A stretch of DNA of 33,158 bases from Streptosporangiaceae bacterium (lineage in GTDB: Bacteria > Actinomycetota > Actinomycetes > Streptosporangiales > Streptosporangiaceae): positions 1-33,158 of the forward strand of contig JASHPR010000172.1 of assembly GCA_030038015.1 (NCBI GenBank). The letters are read 5' to 3'. The notes under the pieces are model-generated. The model was not told the origin of the DNA and did not search any database. It saw nothing but the letters and a program-made list of their open reading frames with translations. How positions within the stretch are numbered: position 1 is the stretch's first letter; each line of letters starts with the position of its first letter. This document shows positions 17,106 to 25,324 of this stretch, one piece after another. The position numbers and the translations under genes were made by a program.

Positions 17106-17993
17106 GTGAGCAAACCGGACAGCGAGCGCAGGATGCTGCTCGTGCACGCCCACCCCGATGACGAGTCGATCGGGACCGGGGCGACGATGGCCAAGTACGC
17201 CGCCGAGGGCGCCCACGTGACCCTGATCACCTGCACGCTCGGCGAGCTCGGCGAGGTCATCCCTGCCGAGCTCGCTCACCTGGCCGCCGACGCTGACGGG
17301 GGCCTTGGCGAGTACCGCATCGGCGAGCTCGCCGCGGCGTGCGCCGCGCTCGGGGTCACCGACCACCGCTTCCTCGGCGGCCCCGGCCGGTACCGTGACT
17401 CGGGGATGATGGGCCTGCCGGGCAACGAGGCGCCCGGCTGCTTCTGGCAGGCCGACGTCAACGTGGCCGCCGGCGAGCTGCTCGGCGTGATCCGCGAGGT
17501 CCGGCCGCAGGTCCTGGTCACCTACGACGACAACGGCTTCTACGGGCATCCTGACCACATCCAGGCGCACCGCGTGGCGTGGCGGGCCTTCGAGCTTGCC
17601 GATGGCCTGGTCAGCAAGTTCTACGCGACGGCGGTGCCGCGCTCGGTTCTCGTCGGCGCCATCGAGTCGCTGCGTAACAGGCCGGGCGGCGGCAGCTTCC
17701 CCGGCGGCGCCCCCAGCTTCGACCAGGTCGAGTCCGTCCACGACCTCCCGTTCGGAGTGCCCGATGAGGTTGTGACCACGGAGATCGACGCGACCGCCTA
17801 CCTGGAGCAGAAGCTGGCCGCGATGCGGGCGCACGCGACCCAGATCGCGGTGGAGAGCCCGTTTTTCGCGTTTTCCGACAATGTGGGCCAGCGCGCGTTC
17901 GGCCGTGAGTACTACACCCTGCTGGCCGGGCCGCGCGGGCCGGCCAGCAGGGGGGACGGCCGGGAGAACGATCTGTTCGGCGGCATTCACTAG
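17106..17993 (+). CDS. mshB: N-acetyl-glucosaminyl-inositol deacetylase (mycothiol synthesis)
   Basis: Zinc hydrolase that deacetylates GlcNAc-Ins to GlcN-Ins, the second committed step of mycothiol synthesis. AHPDDE supplies His16 and Asp19 as zinc ligands and Asp18 as catalytic base. [13 protein letters not shown] supplies the third ligand, His151. Family features [29 protein letters not shown] and YRDSGMMG separate MshB from the related Mca amidase. Length is 295 aa, as expected. GTG 17106 is chosen, with GGTAGG at 17091-17096 upstream; the longer open frame has no family similarity. A DUF6113 gene follows after 10 bases, the usual actinomycete neighbour. This gene places the organism among mycothiol producers. 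Confidence 0.94.
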   Translation: MSKPDSERRMLLVHAHPDDESIGTGATMAKYAAEGAHVTLITCTLGELGEVIPAELAHLAADADGGLGEYRIGELAAACAALGVTDHRFLGGPGRYRDSGMMGLPGNEAPGCFWQADVNVAAGELLGVIREVRPQVLVTYDDNGFYGHPDHIQAHRVAWRAFELADGLVSKFYATAVPRSVLVGAIESLRNRPGGGSFPGGAPSFDQVESVHDLPFGVPDEVVTTEIDATAYLEQKLAAMRAHATQIAVESPFFAFSDNVGQRAFGREYYTLLAGPRGPASRGDGRENDLFGGIH

Positions 17994-18003
17994 CCTTTCT
18001 GCC

Positions 18004-18435
18004 GTGGAGACTGTGCCAGGCCGCCAGCGCGGCACGCGGGGCACCGGCGACGGGCGCTGGGTGACCGCCGGCTGTTACGCGTTGCTCCTGGTGCTCGGCG
18101 TACTGCTCGGCATGATCGGTTCCTTCCAGTACAGCAGGGCGCTGGGGTCCTTCCCGGCGGCGGCGGTGGCGTTCGCCCTGGGCATCGGGGTGGTGTGCGT
18201 CCTCGGCGGCTGGGGAATGCGCAGGCCCCTCGGCGGCCTTATGCCGGCCGTGGGATGGTTCGTCGCGTCGTTCGTCCTGGCCATGAGCACCCCCGGGGGA
18301 AGCGTGGTGATCACGAACACCACCGCTGGCAAGTGGTTCCTCTTCGGCGGGTCGATCTGCGCCGTGGCAGGAGTGGTGGTCTCCTTCACCCTCTGGTCGC
18401 CGGCCCGGGCCGGCCTGCGGAAGCCCAAGCGGTGA
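18004..18435 (+). CDS. DUF6113-like small integral membrane protein
   Basis: A 143-residue protein with four predicted transmembrane helices (about 20-42, 50-70, 78-96 and 112-132) and a basic C-terminal end (ARAGLRKPKR). The segment MSTPGGSVVITNTTAGKW between helices 3 and 4 is conserved in my memory of actinomycete proteins encoded directly after mshB. Its function is unknown. GTG 18004 lies 10 bases after the mshB stop. The stop overlaps the next start as GTGA, so mshB, this gene and the flavin reductase probably form one operon. Confidence 0.7.
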   Translation: METVPGRQRGTRGTGDGRWVTAGCYALLLVLGVLLGMIGSFQYSRALGSFPAAAVAFALGIGVVCVLGGWGMRRPLGGLMPAVGWFVASFVLAMSTPGGSVVITNTTAGKWFLFGGSICAVAGVVVSFTLWSPARAGLRKPKR

Positions 18436-18929
18436 GGCCTGTTGACACCGCCGCCTTCCGGCGGGTGGCCGGCCAGTTCCCCACCGGCATCGTCGTGGTG
18501 TCCACCAGCCTGGGCGGCACCGGCCACGCGATGACGGTGAGCGCCTTCACCTCGGTCTCGCTGGATCCGCTGCTCGTCCTGTTCTGCGCGGAGAAGATCG
18601 CCCGGTTCCACGACGCGGTCCTTGAGGCGGGGTGCTGGGCGGTCTCGATCCTGCACGAGGAGTCGGAGAAGACCGCCCGCTGGCTGGCGACGCGCGGCCG
18701 GCCGCTGGACGGCCAGCTGGACACGATCCCGCACTCTCCGGGGCCGCTGACCGGGGCGCCGATCCTGGACCACGCCATCGGGGCGATGGAATGCCGCACC
18801 ACGGCCGTGCACGGAGGCGGCGATCACAGCATCGTGGTCGGCGAGGTGCTGGGCGTCACCGAGCGGGCCGCCGGCGCGGGCCCGCTCGTCTACCACTCCG
18901 GCCGTTACCGGCGGCTGGCCGCGGGCTAG
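18432..18929 (+). CDS. Flavin reductase-like FMN-binding protein
   Basis: Split-barrel flavoprotein of the HpaC/flavin-reductase family; such proteins reduce FMN or FAD with NAD(P)H for a partner monooxygenase. The 165 residues carry the family opening FRRVAGQFPTGIVVVST, then GHAMTVSAFTSVSLDPLLVL (flavin phosphate binding) and HSIVVGEVLGV, ending LVYHSGRYRRL. GTG 18432 overlaps the stop of the DUF6113 gene by four bases, which fits coupled translation. No monooxygenase partner lies nearby, so the electron acceptor is unknown. The 3' end overlaps the convergent enoyl-CoA hydratase gene by four bases. Confidence 0.87.
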   Translation: MRPVDTAAFRRVAGQFPTGIVVVSTSLGGTGHAMTVSAFTSVSLDPLLVLFCAEKIARFHDAVLEAGCWAVSILHEESEKTARWLATRGRPLDGQLDTIPHSPGPLTGAPILDHAIGAMECRTTAVHGGGDHSIVVGEVLGVTERAAGAGPLVYHSGRYRRLAAG

Positions 18930-19705
18930 GACCGCCCGCGGGGCCGCCGCGCGGCCCAGTCCGGCTCGCGTTTCTCGGCGAAGGCCGCCATGCCCTGCTG
19001 GCACTCCTCCGAGGCGAAACGGGCTGCGGACAGCTCGGCCATCCGTGCCAGCCCGCTGGCGACCGGCACCGACCCGGCCACGCGGAGCACCTCCTTGGTT
19101 GCGGCCAGCGCGCCCGGTGCCCCGCGCAGCAGCAGGTCCATGTACCTGGCGACCTCCTCATCGAGCTGGATCTTGGGCACGGCGGTGGTCAGCAGCCCGA
19201 TCTCAACCGCCCGCTGCGCATCGAACGCCTCCCCGGTCAGGAAGTACTCGGCGGCGGCGCGCGGGCTCATCCGGCGCAGGCAGGGCACCGCGATGATGGC
19301 GGGCGTCGCCCCGATCCGCACCTCGCTGAACGCGAACGTCGCCGACTGCGAGGCCACGGCGATGTCGCACGCCGCGATCAGGCCGATGCCGCCCGCCCGG
19401 GCGCTGCCGTTCACCCGGCAGATGACCGGCTTGCCGCTATCCCAGATGAGCTGCAGGATCTCCGGGAACAGCTCGGGCGCGGCGGCCGGGCTGGTCCGGC
19501 TCTCCTTCAGGTCGGCGCCGGCGCAGAACGCCGGGCCGGCGCCGGTGAGCACGATCACCCGGCAGCCCGGGTCGTCCAGCGCGCCGGCCAGGGCCGCGCG
19601 CAGCTGGGCCAGCAGCGCGCCGGACAGCGCGTTCCTGCTGCCGGGCGAGTCCAGGGTGAGGATCGTGACCTCCCCGGCCACTTCCTGACGGACCAGATCG
19701 TTCAT
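18926..19705 (-). CDS. Enoyl-CoA hydratase/isomerase (crotonase) family protein
   Basis: Probably hydrates the product of the adjacent acyl-CoA carboxylase, as methylglutaconyl-CoA or isohexenylglutaconyl-CoA hydratases do in leucine and terpenoid breakdown. The 259 residues hold the oxyanion-hole segments AGADLKES (preceded by GPAFC) and NGSARAGGIGLIAACDIA. FSEVRIGATPAII follows, the pattern of the methylglutaconyl-CoA hydratase subgroup, with one Glu in the catalytic region. ATG 19705 overlaps the carboxylase alpha stop (ATGA). Last gene of a three-gene leftward operon resembling mycobacterial echA7-accA2-accD2. Exact substrate uncertain. Confidence 0.85.
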   Translation of the reverse strand: MNDLVRQEVAGEVTILTLDSPGSRNALSGALLAQLRAALAGALDDPGCRVIVLTGAGPAFCAGADLKESRTSPAAAPELFPEILQLIWDSGKPVICRVNGSARAGGIGLIAACDIAVASQSATFAFSEVRIGATPAIIAVPCLRRMSPRAAAEYFLTGEAFDAQRAVEIGLLTTAVPKIQLDEEVARYMDLLLRGAPGALAATKEVLRVAGSVPVASGLARMAELSAARFASEECQQGMAAFAEKREPDWAARRPRGRS

Positions 19706-21756
19706 GGGCGTGCCGTGTCCTCTCCCGGGCCCCTGTCCGCTGCGGATGCCATCTCCCGCCGGACGGCGTCTCCGGCTGCCGTGCCGTCCCCGGTCACCGT
19801 GGCCAGCACGTCTCCCGCCTGCACCTGGTCGCCCACGGCGACCCGCACCTCGGTCACCAGGCCGTCGGCCGGGGCCGCGATCTGGTGCTCCATCTTCATC
19901 GCCTCGAGCACGAGCACAGGCTGGCCGGCGCTGACCCGGCGGCCCGCGGCGGCCTCGATCCGCACCACGTTGCCGGGCATCGGCGCGACCAGCGACCCCG
20001 GCTCCGTGGTGGCCGCCGGCTCGGGCAGCCGGGGCACCGCGGCCAGCACGACGCTGCCGAGCGGAGAGTCCACCCAGAGCGCGCCGCCGGCCCTGGCGAC
20101 ATCGAACCGGTAGCGCACGCCGGAGATGTCGAGCAGCACGTGCCCGGGCGCCATCGCGGCCACGGCGGGGGCGGCCGTGCCCGGTTCCGGCACGACCGCG
20201 ATCCCGTCACGCTGCCACAGGTACGCGACCTCGAGACGGCCTCTCGGGCCGTCAAAGGACACGCGCTGCGGCTGGGAGACCACGTTGCGCCAGCCGCCGG
20301 GCAGGCCCGCGGCCGCCCGCGCCGCCACCCGGTTCGCCGCGGCACCGGCGAGGGCGGCGGCGGTCGCCGACAGCCGGCAGGCCTCGCCGGAGGGAGCCAG
20401 CCCGGCCAGGTCGTAGCCGTCCAGCAGCGACGTGTCGGCCTGGCCGGCCAGGAACACGGGGTGGCGCAGGACGCTTGCCAGCAGCCCGCGGTTCGTGGCC
20501 GGGCCGTGGATCGTGGCCCGGTCCAGGGCGCTGGCCAGCAGGCGCGCCGCCGTGCCCCTGGCCGGGGCCCAGGCGATCAGCTTGGCCAGCATCGGGTCGT
20601 AATGCGGGCTGACCTGGCTGCCGGCCTCGACTCCCGAGTCCAGGCGCAGCCCCCGCTCGGTGCCCGGGGCTGGCGGCATGAACCTGGTGTCCACGCCGGG
20701 GATGTGCAGCGCGTGCAGCGGGCCGCTGGACGGGCGGTAGCCGTCGGCCGGGTCTTCCGCGTACAGCCTGGCCTCGATCGCGTGCCCGGCCGCCGGCGGC
20801 GGATCCGGCGGGAGCGCCGCGCCGCCGGCGACGTCCAGCTGCAGCGCGACCAGGTCGATGCCGTGCACGCACTCGGTGACCGGGTGCTCCACCTGCAGCC
20901 TGGTGTTGAACTCGAGGAAGAAGAACTCCCCGTCGCTGGTGACGAGGAACTCCGCGGTGCCCGCCCCCAGGTATCCCACCGCCCGGGTGACCGCGGCCGC
21001 GGCGGCGCCCAGCCGCGCGCGCAGCGGCTCCGTGACCGCCGGGGAGGGGGTCTCCTCGATCACCTTCTGGTACCTGCGCTGCACCGAGCAGTCACGTTCG
21101 GCCAGCGTCCAGACCGTCCCGTGGGCGTCGGCGAGGACCTGCACCTCGACATGGCGGGCGCCGGCCAGCAGCGGCTCGCAGAACACCGTGGAGTCGCCGA
21201 AGGCCGACTGAGCCTCACGCCGGGCGGACTCCAGCGCGCCGGGCAGCTCGGCGGCGCCGCGGACCACCCGCATGCCGCGGCCGCCCCCGCCCGCCGACGC
21301 CTTGACCAGCACCGGGTACGCGGTGATATCCGCCGGGCCGAGCTCGGGCAGCACCGGGACGCCAGCCCCGGCTGCCAGCTTCTTGGAGGTGATCTTGGAC
21401 CCCATCGCCTCGATCGCGCCGGCCGGCGGGCCGATCCAGGTGAGACCGGCCGCCTGCACCGCCCGCGCGAATCCGGCGTCCTCGGACAGGAAGCCGTAGC
21501 CGGGGTGCACGGCGTCGGCACCGGCCGCCAGCGCGGCCGCGACCAGCGCCGGCGCGTTCAGGTAAGTGCCTGCCGCGCTGGCACCGGGCAGCGGGACGGC
21601 GGCGTCGGCCTCGGCGGCGTGCGGCTCGCCGGCATCGGGATCGGAGAACACCGCGACGCAGCCGATTCCCGAGCGGCGGCAGGCGCGGAACACGCGGCGG
21701 GCGATCTCGCCCCGGTTGGCGACCAGCACCCGGGTGATCAGCGGGTGGCCCTTCAC
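19702..21756 (-). CDS. Acyl-CoA carboxylase alpha subunit (biotin carboxylase plus biotin carrier)
   Basis: Carboxylates its own biotin with ATP and bicarbonate and carries it to the beta subunit. The 684-residue product has the biotin carboxylase N-terminal domain (RVLVANRGEIARRVFRACR), an ATP-grasp domain with KASAGGGGRGMR, and EFNTRLQVEHPVTE with the catalytic Arg. A middle linker domain follows, then a biotinyl domain with EAMKMEH; the biotinylated residue is Lys621. The start is GTG 21756, overlapping the beta-subunit stop as GTGA. The frame stays open further upstream but only antisense-like sequence is found there. Domain order and context match methylcrotonyl/geranyl-type carboxylases and mycobacterial AccA2; substrate not provable here. 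Confidence 0.92.
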   Translation of the reverse strand: MKGHPLITRVLVANRGEIARRVFRACRRSGIGCVAVFSDPDAGEPHAAEADAAVPLPGASAAGTYLNAPALVAAALAAGADAVHPGYGFLSEDAGFARAVQAAGLTWIGPPAGAIEAMGSKITSKKLAAGAGVPVLPELGPADITAYPVLVKASAGGGGRGMRVVRGAAELPGALESARREAQSAFGDSTVFCEPLLAGARHVEVQVLADAHGTVWTLAERDCSVQRRYQKVIEETPSPAVTEPLRARLGAAAAAVTRAVGYLGAGTAEFLVTSDGEFFFLEFNTRLQVEHPVTECVHGIDLVALQLDVAGGAALPPDPPPAAGHAIEARLYAEDPADGYRPSSGPLHALHIPGVDTRFMPPAPGTERGLRLDSGVEAGSQVSPHYDPMLAKLIAWAPARGTAARLLASALDRATIHGPATNRGLLASVLRHPVFLAGQADTSLLDGYDLAGLAPSGEACRLSATAAALAGAAANRVAARAAAGLPGGWRNVVSQPQRVSFDGPRGRLEVAYLWQRDGIAVVPEPGTAAPAVAAMAPGHVLLDISGVRYRFDVARAGGALWVDSPLGSVVLAAVPRLPEPAATTEPGSLVAPMPGNVVRIEAAAGRRVSAGQPVLVLEAMKMEHQIAAPADGLVTEVRVAVGDQVQAGDVLATVTGDGTAAGDAVRREMASAADRGPGEDTARP

Positions 21757-23402
21757 AGCCGGAACACGCCGTAGCCGGCCGGGCCCGCCACGGCGGCGGC
21801 AACGGCCCGGCTCGCCGTGCCGTCCGCCCGGGGCCAGGCGTTCCCGATGACCGACAGGCACATGCCGAGAATCGTGCGCGTGTCCCGCGGGTCGATCACC
21901 CCGTCGTCGTAGAGCCGGCCGGACAGGAAGAACGGCTGCGACTCGGCCTCGATCTGCTCCTCGACGGCGGCCCGCATGGCCGCGTCCGCCGCCTCGTCGT
22001 AGGCCTCGCCGCGCGCGGCGGCGGCCTGGCGGCCGACGATCGACAGCACCCCGGCCAGCTGCGCCGGGCCCATCACCGCCGACTTGGCGCTGGGCCAGCT
22101 GAACAGGAACCTCGGGTCGTAGGCGCGGCCGCACATCCCGTAGTTCCCCGCGCCGTAGGACGCCCCCATGACCACGGTGAGGTGCGGCACCCGGCTGTTG
22201 GACACCGCGTTGATCATCATGGCCCCGTGCTTGATGATCCCCGCCTGCTCGTAGCGGCTGCCGACCATGTAGCCGGTGGTGTTCTGCAGGAACAGCAGCG
22301 GCACGCCGATCTGGTTGGCGAGCTGGATGAACTGCGCCGCCTTCTGCGACTCCTCGCTGAACAGCACGCCGCGCGCGTTGGCCAGGATGCCGATCTGGTG
22401 CCCGTGCAGGGCCGCCCAGCCGGTCACCAGGCTGCTCCCGTACAGCGGCTTGAACTCATCGAAGTCCGAGCCGTCGACGACCCGGGCGATGACCTCGCGC
22501 GGGTCGAACGGCACCTTCAGGTCCTCGGGGACGATGCCGAGCAGCTCGTCCTCGCAGTACACCGGCGGCGCCGCCTGCGCTGCCCGCCCGCCGTGCCCCG
22601 GGCCCGGGGCGCTCCGGCCCAGCCTGGCCACGATCGCCCGGCCGATGCGCAGCGCGTCGTGCTCGTCGGCGGCGAGGAAGTCGGCCAGCCCGGACTGGCG
22701 CGCGTGCATGCCCGCGCCGCCGAGCGACTCGTCGTCGGACTCCTCGCCGGTGGCCATCTTCACCAGCGGCGGCCCGCCGAGGAACACCTTGGCCCGGTCC
22801 TGCACCATCACCACGTAGTCGCTCATCCCCGGCAGGTAGGCGCCGCCCGCCGTGGAGCTGCCGAACACAAGGGCAATGGTAGGGATCCCGGCCGCCGACA
22901 TCCGGGTCAGGTCGCGGAAGATCTGCCCGCCCGGGATGAAGATCTCCTTCTGGGTGGGCAGGTCGGCGCCGCCCGACTCGACCAGGTTGATCAGCGGCAG
23001 CCGGCTGCGCAGGGCGATGTCGGAGGCCCGGAGCGTCTTGCGCAGCGTCCACGGGTTCGTCGACCCGCCCCTGACCGTGGGGTCGCTGGCGATCAGGACG
23101 CACTCGGTGTCGCACACCACGCCGATGCCGGTGACCACGCTGCCGCCGACCGGGAAGCCGGTCCCGTAGCCCGCCAGCGGCGACAGCTCGAGGAACGGGG
23201 AGTCGGGGTCGATGAGCAGCTCGATCCGCTCGCGAGCCAGCAGCTTCCCCCTGCTGCGGTGCCGCTCGGTGTACCGCGGCCCGCCGCCGGCCAGCGCCTT
23301 TGCGTGCTCGGCATCCAGCTCGGCCAGCCTGGCCAGCATGGCTTCGCGGCGCGCCGCGTACTCGGCGCCGCGGGTGTCGAGCGCACTGGCCAGGATGCTC
23401 AC
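21753..23402 (-). CDS. Acyl-CoA carboxylase beta (carboxyltransferase) subunit
   Basis: Transfers the carboxyl group from biotin to an acyl-CoA. About 549 residues with two crotonase-fold carboxyltransferase domains. The N domain has RGKLLARERIELLID, SDPTVRGGSTNPWTLRKTLR, LVESGGADLPTQKE and FGSSTAGGAYLPGMSDYVV. The C domain has LFLQNTTGYMVGSRYEQAGI, IKHGAMMINAVSNSRVPHL and GASYGAGNYGMCGRAYDPRF. From memory this wording belongs to the AccD2-like branch rather than to propionyl-CoA AccD5 or methylcrotonyl-CoA AccD1. GTG 23402 fits the family start (ASALDTRGAEYAARREAML); an upstream GTG at 23438 is possible. First gene of the operon. No acyl-CoA dehydrogenase gene is adjacent, unlike the mycobacterial cluster. 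Confidence 0.92.
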   Translation of the reverse strand: MSILASALDTRGAEYAARREAMLARLAELDAEHAKALAGGGPRYTERHRSRGKLLARERIELLIDPDSPFLELSPLAGYGTGFPVGGSVVTGIGVVCDTECVLIASDPTVRGGSTNPWTLRKTLRASDIALRSRLPLINLVESGGADLPTQKEIFIPGGQIFRDLTRMSAAGIPTIALVFGSSTAGGAYLPGMSDYVVMVQDRAKVFLGGPPLVKMATGEESDDESLGGAGMHARQSGLADFLAADEHDALRIGRAIVARLGRSAPGPGHGGRAAQAAPPVYCEDELLGIVPEDLKVPFDPREVIARVVDGSDFDEFKPLYGSSLVTGWAALHGHQIGILANARGVLFSEESQKAAQFIQLANQIGVPLLFLQNTTGYMVGSRYEQAGIIKHGAMMINAVSNSRVPHLTVVMGASYGAGNYGMCGRAYDPRFLFSWPSAKSAVMGPAQLAGVLSIVGRQAAAARGEAYDEAADAAMRAAVEEQIEAESQPFFLSGRLYDDGVIDPRDTRTILGMCLSVIGNAWPRADGTASRAVAAAVAGPAGYGVFRL

Positions 23403-23482
23403 AAGCCGAAACCATATGCGCCCGGCCGCCCCGGCCACCAGCCACCCGCCGCGGCGCTGCCCTTCGCAGCGGATGGGACGGG

Positions 23483-23639
23483 TCAGGGCAGCAGGTACTC
23501 CCAGCCCTCCTGCCCGGCGAAATCGGCGCTGACCAGGTCTTCAAGCGGAGTCCCGCCGACCAGGTGATCGAGGCCCCAGCGGGTCCGCGTGCCCGATGAC
23601 CAGCACGCGGCGGCCCGGCCAGCGCAGCGGCAGGCCATC
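23483..23639 (-). pseudogene. Histidine phosphatase family protein, frameshifted 3' remnant
   Basis: On the minus strand DGLPLRWPGRRVLVIGHA is followed, one frame away, by TRWGLDHLVGGTPLEDLV and then ADFAGQEGWEYLLP and a stop. Together these match the ending of actinobacterial histidine phosphatase-family proteins (VLVIGHxATRW..DHLL.G.PLE.L....F...EGWEY). The shift is about one extra base near 23585-23590, just after the second catalytic His of VIGHA. Upstream the frame meets a TGA near 23654, and the N-terminal half with the RHG motif is absent. A dead, truncated gene at the boundary of the carboxylase operon. Confidence 0.68.
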
Positions 23640-23938
23640 ACCGCGGCGCGGCGGTCATCGCGGTTCTTGAACGGGACGCCGCCGCTGTGACCTGGTTCCG
23701 CGCCGAACTCGAGCGGCGGCGCGACAGCGCCGCTGCGGAACTAGCCTTCGAGCTCGCGGCCCGGATCCAGGCAGAGATCGAGGCGGCGGATTGGGTCACC
23801 GCCGAGCAGAAGGTGACGCTGGCCACGCCCGACGACGCCGACGTCCACGGCTGGGCCGAGAAGGGGGAAGGATCCGGGGACGGGGTGCTGGTCAGCCTCG
23901 CCGTCAGGGCCGGCCGGCTGCGGATGTGGCAGCAGCGA
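23627..23938 (+). pseudogene. UvrC/UVR-motif-like protein remnant
   Basis: The plus-strand frame reads AAVIAVLERDAAAVTWFRAE, then LERRRDSAAAELAFELAARIQ, DWVTAEQKVTLATPDDADVH and GVLVSLAVRAGRLRMWQQR. The LAFELAARIQAEI segment resembles the UVR (UvrB-UvrC interaction) helix pair. From memory the rest matches the C-terminal half of small actinobacterial UvrC-like proteins. The upstream nuclease half is missing, and after about 23938 the frame runs on as Arg-rich sequence into the 3' end of the antisense rocD. The fragment overlaps the histidine-phosphatase remnant by a few bases, which suggests deletion joined two dying genes. An expressed product from GTG 23687 cannot be ruled out. Confidence 0.55.
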
Positions 23939-23948
23939 TGCGGGAAGT

Positions 23949-24086
23949 TCAGCCGTTCCGGGGGTTCTCGGCCTGGACGTGACCGACGACGGCCGGCGTC
24001 GCCCGGGCGGCTCTCGCCGCGAACAGCCCGCCGATGGCAACGGCCAGCAGCGCTACGGCGGCGGCGATGCGCGTGCGTGACCTCAT
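23949..24086 (-). CDS. Possible 45-residue secreted or membrane micro-protein
   Basis: A short frame 15 bases downstream of rocD on the same strand. It encodes MRSRTRIAAAVALLAVAIGG followed by LFAARAARATPAVVGHVQ and ends AENPRNG. The basic start plus a 16-residue hydrophobic run is a good signal peptide or membrane anchor; no domain is recognisable in the rest. The ribosome binding site is weak. It may be a genuine small protein cotranscribed with rocD, or the surviving start of a truncated exported protein, since its 3' end borders the gene graveyard. Confidence 0.35.
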   Translation of the reverse strand: MRSRTRIAAAVALLAVAIGGLFAARAARATPAVVGHVQAENPRNG

Positions 24087-24101
24087 TCGTCCATGGTCGC
24101 G

Positions 24102-25313
24102 TCAGCGGGCGATTTCCGCTACGCGGTCGAGCGCCCAGTCCAGGTCCTCTTCCGCGATCGTCAGCGGCGGGGCAAGCCTGATCGTGGAGCCGTGGGTGTC
24201 CTTGGTCAGGACGCCCCGCTCGGCGAGCAGCTCGCAGGCCCGCCGTCCGGGCAGCGTGGCGAACTCGAGGCCGGCCCACAGCCCGCGGCCGCGCACCTCG
24301 CGAACAGCGCTCTCCGGCAGCCCGGCCAGCCGGCCGTGCAGGTGCGCGCCGAGCTTGGCGGAGCGCTCCTGGAACTCCCCGGTCTTCAGCATCGCGATCA
24401 CCTCACGCCCGATCGCGCAGGCCAGCGGGTTGCCGCCGAACGTGGAGCCGTGCTGGCCGGGGCGGAACACGCTGAGGATCTCGCGGGAGGACACCACGGC
24501 GGACACCGGCACGATGCCGCCGCCGAGCGCCTTGCCCAGCAGGTACATGTCCGGGACGACATCCTCGTGCTCGCAGGCGAACGTGGTGCCGGTCCTGCCC
24601 AGCCCGGACTGGATCTCGTCCGCGATCATCAGCGCGCCGCGCGCGGAGCAGATCTCGCGCACGCCGGCCAGGAACCCTTGGGGCGGCACCCGCACCCCGG
24701 CCTCACCCTGGATCGGCTCGACGAGCACGCCGACCACGCGGTCGCCGACGGCGGCGGCCAGCGCGTCGAGGTCGCCATAGGGCACGACCCTGAACCCCGG
24801 GGTGTACGGCCCGAACGAGGCCCTGGAGTCCTCGTCCGTGGAGAAGCTGATGATCGTTGTGGTGCGGCCGTGGAAGTTGCCCCCGAACGCCACGATCTCC
24901 GCCTGTCCGGCGGGCACGCCCTTGACCTCGTACCCCCACTTGCGGGCGGTCTTGATCGCGGTCTCCACCGCCTCGGCGCCGGTGTTCATCGGCAGCACCA
25001 TCTGCATCCCGGCGAGCTCGGCCAGCTCGGCGCAGAACGGCCCGAACTGGTCATGCTCGAACGCCCGGCTGACCAGGGTCACCCGTTCGAGCTGCCGCCG
25101 TGCCGCCGCCACGAGCCTGGGGTGGCGGTGGCCGAAGTTGACCGCCGAGTACGCGGCCAGCAGGTCCAGGTACCGGCGGCCGTCGACGTCGGTCACCCAC
25201 GCGCCCTCGGCCTCGGCGATCACGACCGGCAGCGGGTGGTAGTTGTGCGCGCCATGCGCCGCGGCCTGCCCTTGCAGCAGCTCCGCCGCTGGCGTGTGGT
25301 CGCTGCCTGCCAT
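24102..25313 (-). CDS. rocD: Ornithine aminotransferase
   Basis: PLP enzyme of aminotransferase class III that converts ornithine and 2-oxoglutarate to glutamate-5-semialdehyde and glutamate. The 403-residue product has TGAEAVETAIK (111-121), FHGRTTTIISFS, EPIQGEAGV, ADEIQSGLGRTG with the cofactor Asp232, LLGKALGGGIVPVSA with the Schiff-base Lys261, and HGSTFGGNPLAC. Full length. ATG 25313 is preceded by AAGGAGG, the best ribosome binding site in the window. It begins 11 bases after the arginine-dihydrolase-like gene stop, so the two are an operon: the first enzyme may make the ornithine consumed here. Confidence 0.94.
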   Translation of the reverse strand: MAGSDHTPAAELLQGQAAAHGAHNYHPLPVVIAEAEGAWVTDVDGRRYLDLLAAYSAVNFGHRHPRLVAAARRQLERVTLVSRAFEHDQFGPFCAELAELAGMQMVLPMNTGAEAVETAIKTARKWGYEVKGVPAGQAEIVAFGGNFHGRTTTIISFSTDEDSRASFGPYTPGFRVVPYGDLDALAAAVGDRVVGVLVEPIQGEAGVRVPPQGFLAGVREICSARGALMIADEIQSGLGRTGTTFACEHEDVVPDMYLLGKALGGGIVPVSAVVSSREILSVFRPGQHGSTFGGNPLACAIGREVIAMLKTGEFQERSAKLGAHLHGRLAGLPESAVREVRGRGLWAGLEFATLPGRRACELLAERGVLTKDTHGSTIRLAPPLTIAEEDLDWALDRVAEIAR

Positions 25314-25324
25314 GTTCGCCTCCT

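Noticed and set aside
19885-21774. Plus-strand frame of about 630 codons opposite the carboxylase alpha gene
   Set aside because: Antisense to a conserved biotin carboxylase; Arg/Gln/His-rich without recognisable motifs.
21757-22134. N-terminal extension of the carboxylase alpha subunit
   Set aside because: It overlaps the beta-subunit gene, has no biotin carboxylase similarity, and GTG 21756 forms a GTGA coupling.
24102-24181. Continuation of the UvrC-like frame as a 164-residue protein
   Set aside because: After about 23938 the sequence is Arg-rich and antisense to rocD; only the first part resembles a protein.
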